Below are positions 56,688-64,000 of a DNA stretch of 64,000 bases, in pieces (positions within the stretch are counted from its first letter, which is position 1; the number at the start of each line of letters is the position of its first letter). The translations under genes and the position numbers were made by a program. The stretch comes from Chloranthus sessilifolius. Its lineage: Eukaryota; Streptophyta; Magnoliopsida; Chloranthales; Chloranthaceae. The stretch covers positions 91,695,251 to 91,759,250 of the forward strand of contig CM037587.1 in assembly GCA_021018995.1 (NCBI GenBank), read 5' to 3'. The notes under the pieces were generated by a model that had not been told where the DNA came from, did no database searches, and saw nothing but the letters and a program-made list of their open reading frames with translations.

Positions 56688-59218
56688 TATAATATCCTGA
56701 AAAAAATCACGTTAAACAGTGACCTCGGGATCCGTGCCCGACCTGTCATAGGTTTGACCAAATAGGAGTTCAATAGTTAGCATAGGGTGCAATGAACGGA
56801 TGAGATGTGAGAATTCGAGTGAATGTGTGGAGATTGATGTAAATCTGAAGTCACATACACCTATTACGGTACATGTGCTAAATACACAAGTTTGAGGGGA
56901 GATAAAAGGGTTTAATAACCCTAAAATCAATGTTGGTTGTTGAGAGAGAGTAAAGAAGAGAGAGAGAGAGGAGTAAAGAAGGTGGGTGATTAAGGAGTTA
57001 TTGCAACGGTTTGGAAGGGGGATTCAAGCACTTAACACCGGATTCGACGCGAAGGATCCGCTAGAAGCAAAGCTGGAACCCTAGCCTTTCCAACCCCTTT
57101 GACCAAATCAATTGGAGATTGATTGAAGGTAAAATTCTTATAAATTAAATGCATAGATTGAAGGGTTTAAATTGTAGTTAGAAATAGCTAAAATCATAGG
57201 ATAATGGCTTAGAAAAGAAAGAGAAATCAGTTGGAAGAAGATTGGGAAGAACAGCCCAAAAGGGGGCTGAATCTGGCCATTTCGATTAATCGAAAGTGAG
57301 ATTCGATTAATCGATTTTTGCCAAGAAGTTGAAAAGTCAAAAGACACGATTTCGATTAATCGAATTGAGTTTCGATTAATCGACTTTGGATTTCGATTAA
57401 TCAATTTTAGAGTCGATTAATCGACTGGGAACCTCCAGTGGATGGAGAAATGTAGTCTGGGGAAATTGACTAATCGAATTGGGATTTCGATTAGTCGAGT
57501 TTGAATTTTGATTAATCGAGTTCGGTTGGATTAATCGATTTTGGGAATTCGATTACTCGAATTGAGAATCGAATGGATAGAGTAGAGAATTTAGATTAAT
57601 CGAATGGGAATTTCGATTAATCGATTTTGGGAATCGATTAATCGACTTTGAATTTCAATTAATCGATTTTGGGAATCGATTAATCGAATCATATTTGATT
57701 AATCGACTTTGGAGTTCGATTAATCGACTGCGCCAGTTTTGTTGAATTTTTTAGTTTGACTTCAAGATTCTCGGGGGGGTCTTGGACCTTCCTTATTGCA
57801 TCTTTAGTGATGTATTGCATGTGCTATATTGTACCATAGGTGGTACGTGTGAGCTTGGGCACAAGGAGCCACGAGGAACCTTGATGCATGATCAAACAGA
57901 AACTTGAGGTAGGGAACACCTTGAACATGTACTTTATTTTCCAAGAGCATGTATGTAGTGATATAGAATTTAATTCAAACTATTTTTGTTTCTTAAGAGT
58001 TTGTGAAATGTGTGCATGTGTGACATCTAAAAGAGTAATCATAATGAGCCATCCCTAGGGGATGAGGAAGTAAAGAAATAAGAGCATCAGGTGTGATGCA
58101 AGTGAATGGATACATCCCAGGGATGTATCCAAGATTGAATTATGTCTGATAAGGCCTAACTGATATAAGATAGCACACTTACATGGTGAATAACTATATG
58201 TAAAGCACCTGATATTTTTGTTATTTAAGGTTTGATAGGATACCCCACCGACATAGCGGGATACCCACAACTGACGCGGCAGGATATCCGTGACCGATAC
58301 GGCGGCGAAACCGTAAGCGAGTGCGGAGGCTTATCCGTACATAGTAAGTACACCCTAGGGGTGTTGAATTGAGAAAAGTGAAACCCCGCCACCAATCCCC
58401 AGGGGAAAGGGGCTTGGGTATTATTTGTATTCCCAGGGAATACGTTTAAAACTGTCTATATAGATGACGATTAAGGGTATCTCATAGGGGCTCGATGCTA
58501 TATTACTCGGGGATTACTTAAGTTGAAAGGTTAAGTTTTGCTTTAGGCCTTTTCAGTGTCATTCATGAATAATTAAAAGACCTGAGTAAACTACCAGTAA
58601 AATATGATTCTTTTCAACTGTTTTCATCAGTAACTGCATAGACACAACATGCATGCCATATCATGAAATATATGTGAGTTGTAATTTATATGTTCAATTA
58701 TGTTATGTTCCCTATTGAGCTAGGATGTAGCTCACCCTTTTGACTATACGTCGCAGGTCCATTGTTAGCAGCTGTTGACGCTTCAGGGGACGTTGACCCT
58801 AGTGAGTCAGACCCGGTGCCTGGTGACAAGTTAGAGCCACCTCCAGAGGACTTCTTCTAGAGGACTCTGTTGCGCAACTTTGAGAGTTTTGTGAGATTAT
58901 TGGGGCGGCTTGGTATGTCAAGCCTGATTTTTGGTTAAACAATGTAATTAAAGTTTGGGATTATTCTTTTGGGCAAACCATCTGTGATGATTAACTATCA
59001 TCGATGGTTCGGATCGGTTCTCCATTCATGCAGAGGCATGAGGGTAGAACTGTCTTTTGAAAGGTTTTAAAATGATATTTATTCTGCAATTCTAATTACC
59101 ATTTTCAATTCATTATTGGTGCTTGATATACCAGTGTTCTGTGCTTAGTCAAGGGGCATGGTCAAGATGATCGTGCTGATGGCACGGGTTTCGGGGTGTC
59201 GAAATTCGGGCTGTCACA
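56688..59218 (+). repeat. Tekay element 3' LTR
   Basis: 2531 bp. The first dinucleotide is TA rather than TG, and it ends GGGCTGTCACA. It matches 46181-48647 closely. Extra length lies partly in the palindrome array (about 57285-57730), which has gained units, and in a short insertion near 57220-57270. Confidence 0.9.
57285..57730. repeat. Palindrome array in 3' LTR
   Basis: About 20 motifs, with one additional block near 57640-57680 relative to the 5' LTR. Confidence 0.9.
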
Positions 59219-59745
59219 TTCCTAGGTCACATGGTATCAGCAGAAGGAGTGACTATAGATTCTTCCAACATCAAAGCGGTTACAGAATGACAAGCACTGA
59301 AAAGTATTACTGAAGTTAGGAGTTTTGTCGGATTGGCGGGCTACTACCGTCATTTTGTTGAAGGAATTTCACGCATTGCTCTACTGCTCACCCGCCTCAC
59401 ATGAAATAATGTCAAATTCGTATGGACCGAGGAATGTGAAGAGAGTTTTCTAAAATTAAAAAAGAGGCTTACTATTGCACCAATCCTCACCCTGCCTTCT
59501 ACGACAAAAATTAGTGAATTTGAAATATTCACGGATGCATCTCTTCAGGGACTTGGCTGTGTGCTTGAGCAAAGTAAGAAAGTTTTCGCTTATGGATTAA
59601 GACAACTCAAACCTTACGAGAAGAACTACCCGGTTCATGACTTGAAATTGGCCGCAGTCATTTTCGCCCTTAAACTATAGCGACACTATCTCTACGGTGA
59701 GACATTCAAGATATACACAGACCACAAAAGTCTCAAGTATCTTTT
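59219..59745 (+). pseudogene. Target duplication TTCCT and right part of truncated gypsy pol
   Basis: 59219-59223 is the second TTCCT. From there the interrupted RT continues: LGHMVSAEGVTIDSSNIKAV, VRSFVGLAGYYRHFVEGISR, then RNase H words [29 protein letters not shown] and [20 protein letters not shown]. Stops at about 59287, 59402 and 59678. The match ends at the start of a short tandem repeat, and integrase is missing. Confidence 0.85.
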
Positions 59746-59747
59746 CT

Positions 59748-59826
59748 CACTCAATCATGATGTTGTTCACTCAAATCATGACGTTGTTCACTCAAATCGT
59801 GACGTTATTCACTCAAATCATGACAC
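59748..59826. repeat. 21-bp tandem repeat, four units
   Basis: CACTCAAATCATGACGTTGTT-like units follow one another at the break in the gypsy pol fragment. Confidence 0.85.
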
Positions 59827-59829
59827 TGT

Positions 59830-61636
59830 GTAAGCAATCGTAACCCTTTGCACACAGTCACGTTCAATCGTGACCTCTCTTCATGAAATCGTGATCCATG
59901 ATTGGTCATGATAGGTTTAACTTAAAATCATCATATTTTTTACGTAGTTGCCCGATCATTACGTATTATATTTTAATTTTCATCGCTTCGATGCCATTTT
60001 CATAATGACATAGAAATTTTAGAATTTTGACATCATTTGTGAATTCAAAGCCTGAACCTTTCATCACGCTTACATCGGGACTACACTCATTGATTATTCA
60101 TATTGGTATACCTTTTAGAGTTCAAAACAAAGCTGATTGCTATACTGATCAATTACCAAGTTCCATAGACATAACCACTCCCCATTAAAAAGTAAATTGA
60201 TTCAATCGATTTATAATTATGGTTAAACATCGTATTCACTATTTTACTCAATGTTTCCTGATTTATACTCTAATATTAATTTTTAATATATTTATTAAAT
60301 GCTTAGGGTGTTTTATTTCTGATATATGTTCGCCATCATCATATGACATGCATCATGTAAAAAATTACGATAGGGCATGAGCATGATAAGTTAAGAATAA
60401 GACACGACACATGATATAAGCCTTCGTCAGGATAGGATTTCTTTCACGGTCATATAAAATTTCAAATGTAGGCGTCCATGTACGGATGCAACTCTTCTAT
60501 GGTAGTTTTGAATATCACACGAAGTACATCCAGGTTACTATAGAACCCGTCCTTAGAAAGCGTGGTTTAGTGAAGCCTATAACACCGTGACCCATTCAAA
60601 TTAAAAGTTAAATAAAGATGAGAAATAAATACGTTAAAATACGAGATGTTAAGAAAATGGAGACTTAAGCTCACACAAATATGAAATAGGGACGACAATA
60701 CGTAGTTCCTATGCTAAATATATGAAATGGGGACGGTGATACGTAGCTCCCATGCTAAATATATGAAATGGGGACGACGATACGTAGTGCCCATGTCAGA
60801 AATAAAATCGGGGCAGGGACTTAAGCCCATAATTGAATAATGATATGATATGTTAAGACACGCTGTGAAGGCCGGCTAAACATGAATTAATTCCTACACG
60901 TGTCATACTTTACGAGCCACCATAAGGGTCTAACATCTGCAGCCGAGACGGGTCTTAAGGGCAATATGATAGCTTTATCTCAAATAAAGGGGAGATTATG
61001 ATTACTATGCGCGTAATCTCATCGGGCTGGATGGTGGTTTATGTTATAATATAAAGGTTAGGTGATTATCTACACGTAGACCTCACATGGTAGGCTCGAG
61101 CAGTGATCCTGACACATGTCATTTAATTAAGATAAGTAAGATACAAAGTACGTTGTATATGCATATGAAGTAATAATAAGACTTCCGATATGTCACGTAT
61201 GATAAATTAATAAGACAAATAGGAAAAGAAATAAAAAATTGGCTACCACCTGGATGAAAGCGTAGATCCGATAGATTTCTACGAGCACTGAGAGCCCCTT
61301 AGCTCTAGTTTCTTTTGTTTCTTTTGAGAGATATATTTTTTAGTCCTTTGATACATCTTATGAGTTTACGTTTGGGGGCCATTTTACCCTACGTGAATCT
61401 CAATTTACTTTATGTCCTAGATGCGTAGTTAGGATTTATTACTTCATTAATGTCATCTATGTTTTTCGTGGTTATTATGAGCTTTTATTATTAAATGTTA
61501 TCTTAAATGTCTCGATTCATATGCTAAGTTGATTTATGAATTATGTGTGTGTCTACTTATTGCCTTTACAAGGGTGGGGTATCATAACACGAAATTCTAG
61601 GCCCTTGAGATTGGGTAAGGATTCTAGGTCGTGACA
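59830..61636 (+). repeat. Probable gypsy LTR, 5' edge unresolved
   Basis: The right end (ATAACACGAAATTCTAGGCC ... CTAGGTCGTGACA) is typical of Tekay/Del LTR ends. An inner set of three approximately 41-bp repeats with 'gacgatacgtag' lies at 60678-60800. It is in the same orientation as the broken pol to its left, so it may be that element's own 3' LTR with integrase deleted. Confidence 0.5.
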
Positions 61637-61941
61637 ATAATGTGTCAAGGGCCCACAAAATCAGGCCAACCTGAATTTTGGCTACCGACTTGCTCACATC
61701 TACAGCTAACCTCCATACAAAATGGGCTAAATGGGTAAACCATGCAAACCTAGTGCAAGGTTCTATTCGTATGGACCAATACCTGATATCGACACCGATT
61801 TGGATACCTTGCTCAAGATCATGACCTTCATCATTTGATTTCAAGCAATCAATGGGTTTTAGTGGGCTTCAGATATAGCACTTTCAAAAATGGTGTAGGC
61901 ACGAACAAGGTACCCAATGGAAAAATCTTTCACCCAAAATA
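61637..61941. other. Intergenic, nothing firm
   Basis: No coding frame. CAAAATAT at 61934-61941 is the left target duplication of the next element. Confidence 0.5.
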
Positions 61942-62362
61942 TGGCTGGTGATACTACCACATCCCTTTTTGTTACAGTACCTCACTTAAACAAAGGAAAA
62001 ATTCATTGATTGCTTTAAATCAAACTATGTATATCGTTTTTCTTCCCAATCCTCCACACAAGAGATCTTGAGATCATGGACCTACCATCAAACGGTCAAA
62101 CGTTGATTTCACATGGCACACATCTCAAAAGGTGAATGTGAACACGTTTGATAGCATACTGTCAAACATGTTCGTGTTCATTTTTTGGGATGTATGCCAT
62201 GTGGAATCAACTTCTGGTCGTGTAATGGTAGGCTCAAGATCTATTGAGTGAAAGATTGGGATGAAAAATGATCACTCATCTAATTTAAAGCAGCCAACAG
62301 AATTTTTCCTTTGTTTGAGTGAGGTGGCTAAAACATAAAGTGGTGTGGTAATAACACCAGCC
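61942..62362. mobile_element. Complete fold-back MITE, hAT-type, with 8-bp duplication
   Basis: 421 bp. The inverted termini begin GGCTGGTG on both sides and the arms are near-complementary: 'acttaaacaaaggaaaaatt' against 'aatttttcctttgtttgagt', and 'gctttaaatcaaac' against 'ctaatttaaagc'. Flanks CAAAATAT (61934-61941 and 62363-62370) are identical, fitting a hAT-like 8-bp duplication. Its inner arms define the dispersed family seen at 7405, 7785, 9055, 13000 and 28480. Confidence 0.8.
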
Positions 62363-62370
62363 CAAAATAT

Positions 62371-63374
62371 AGGGAGCCATGATTTGCAATGGAGTAGAGA
62401 CAACGTAAAAGAAAGACTCAACATATTGGATATCTCTATCATATAAAAACACAATCCAAAATCTATGATTCTAAGGTCATTACTTACAGATTTTTGTTGC
62501 AAAAGTTTGGCATGAAACACAATCATTATTGTATGATTCAACACAGTCAAAGCTCATAATAATAAGTCTCTAAAAACTCACTATATTTATTTATTTTCGC
62601 CTTATGTAGAGTAATCAACTTATTGATCACTCTCAAGTATGTAAAGATAAGCTCCATTCCGTTAAAGTTAAAACTGCCAAATCCATATTGTCATTAAATT
62701 GCATGCTTATCGATAGCCGTGTGCTTCTCATAAGTTTGACCATTTTAACAAAAGGAAATTGACAATTAACGGAAGTTCTGAATTTGAATTTGAAGTTTTA
62801 TCTTTACTGGCTGATATGTAGTGTGATGCACGGGTGTTGCACGTTGTTGAGGACTTAGTCAAGTGCTTTAAGATGTCGGATAGCTTGTTATAAAATATTT
62901 AAAAAGAAAAAAAAAACTAAAGGAAATTGACCCATTCATTTTACCTTATTCTATATATCATTTTAATCTTTTTATTTGCAATCTCCCTTTTTCACTTTAG
63001 GTGAAAAAAATGTTAGAAAATCCTATAGGGGTGTAGCCTGTTCAATTTGACAATTGCTCGAGCTTGGCCTTGAACCCTAACCAACCAATTATCCTTAAAT
63101 GTTCCTGATTTTTTAGGCTCAAATTTTAAATGAGCCACCTATAGAAAGTCACCCTTAATAGTTGGGACACTTGCAAAGTAGATTGAAGAAACACATAAGG
63201 CTGCCGAATAAGTGGAAAAATAGCACCTACCATCATGATGAGACAAAGAGATGATGATTATGATGACGGTTGGTGGTGGTGGCATGCATGAAACATTTGA
63301 TGGATACAGAAATATACAAGGTGGTGGGAGGGATGGACGGGATACAAATCTAACCTTTGGCTTTTTATGCTTAT
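62371..63374. other. Intergenic, nothing recognised
   Basis: AT-rich with no supported gene. Confidence 0.5.
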
Positions 63375-63460
63375 GATCTCATAATCTGTCGTGTAGATGA
63401 TTGGAACAAAAAATGATCTTCATTGTCTGATTCAAAGCAATGAATGATTTAGGCATGTGA
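63375..63460. mobile_element. Fragment of the fold-back MITE family
   Basis: 'gatctcataatctgtcgtgt' and 'aaaaaatgatcttcattgtc' match one arm of the family. Confidence 0.45.
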
Positions 63461-64000
63461 AACCCATGTCGAGAAGGACGAGTCTTGAGTTGTAAATGAA
63501 GGCACCCAATTTTAAGAGATGGGATTTTAAAAGTTCTCCAACATTTTATGAGCCTAAAATAAGGAAAGACCAAAACTTTACTTTCATTGATTTGACACTC
63601 ATAAGTAAGTTCGAGCAGCAGAGATTGACCGGTGCACTGCCCTTAGTGATGCCCGAGTCCGGCACCTGATACCATATCAAGATGGAAAAGCATACATTGG
63701 AGCATTGCCCAATGGATAAGTAAACCCAGTGTTTTAGGGCTCGTTCTGGGGAGCCAAGAGAGGGTTTGATACCGAGTTGGAACTCAAAAAAGTAGCAAAA
63801 GTGGAGCTTTTCCGAGCGTTTTCCCTGTTCATCAGTTTCTGTGGGCCCCACAGCTGACATACCACTTTCCTAAGGATAGCGACATTTCAATTTCATAGCA
63901 AATGTCTCAGAATTTCCTAGAATCTGAGTTAGGCGTGTTATAGTTGTCGTGGGGATATGCATGACGACTTTTTGCTCTTCCAAATTGGGCCGCTTTTGTC
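63461..64000. other. Unrecognised sequence to window end
   Basis: A minus-strand frame of 104 codons (63546-63860) is present but has no recognisable motif and no supported splice sites. I do not call it a gene. Confidence 0.4.

Larger units (their letters stand above)
46181..59218 (+). mobile_element. Tekay-type chromovirus (Ty3/gypsy), 13.0 kb, with extra 3' ORF
   Basis: It has 2.5-kb LTRs, an initiator-Met primer site, a gag and pol that read as one frame across a short putative intron, an integrase with a Tekay-like C-terminal end, a palindrome array, an extra ORF, and a polypurine tract. Its perfect TTCCT duplication lies in the RT of another gypsy fragment. The two LTRs are very similar by eye apart from array-length changes, so it is probably the youngest large insertion here. 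Seven in-frame TAG codons, a gag frameshift and a local integrase frame disturbance inactivate it. Confidence 0.9.

Noticed and set aside
63546..63860. 104-codon minus-strand ORF near the window end
   Set aside because: No recognised motif, no upstream or downstream exon support, and a MITE fragment lies next to it.

Overview
This is nuclear DNA from a flowering plant. It contains spliced exon borders, short AT-rich introns, L1-type LINEs, Ty1/copia and Ty3/gypsy elements of named plant lineages (Athila, Tekay), hAT, PIF/Harbinger and CACTA-like debris, and long microsatellites. I cannot place the species. One piece of host gene is supported: the last two coding exons of an unrecognised gene at 4202-5242. 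Nearly everything else is transposon sequence, largely in nests.

Layout. 1-4150: minus-strand LTR elements in an LTR-internal-LTR-internal arrangement sharing one LTR, with a foreign solo LTR inside that shared LTR. The array lies immediately upstream of a host exon, apparently in its intron. 5243-16958: intergenic DNA rich in fold-back MITEs (hAT-like, Harbinger-like, CACTA-like pieces) and simple repeats. 16959-25032: a decayed plus-strand L1 LINE with a near-exact target duplication, carrying a deleted minus-strand copia element (22378-24795) in its 3' end. 25048-29980: a large palindromic element at 26997-28128 and more MITEs. 29985-45345: a broken hAT transposase gene split by a 14.5 kb minus-strand Athila element (30287-44776). 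45372-61636: a truncated Tekay-like gypsy fragment, split by a 13.0 kb plus-strand Tekay chromovirus (46181-59218) with a perfect TTCCT target duplication, followed by what may be the fragment's own 3' LTR. 61637-64000: a complete hAT-type MITE and unrecognised sequence.

The most notable material is in the two large gypsy elements. Both carry an extra gene between integrase and 3' LTR, and the two extra genes look related although the elements belong to different lineages. Both, and the solo LTR at 659-1627, carry dense arrays of near-perfect palindromes of the type TCGATTAATCGA, about 20-22 bp centre to centre, in LTRs and around the extra gene. The Tekay element also appears to have a 158-bp GT-AG intron joining gag to protease in a single frame, and all its recognised in-frame stops in gag-pol are TAG, as expected from CAG-to-TAG change under CHG methylation. 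All boundaries and homologies were judged by eye; no alignment or database search was run.
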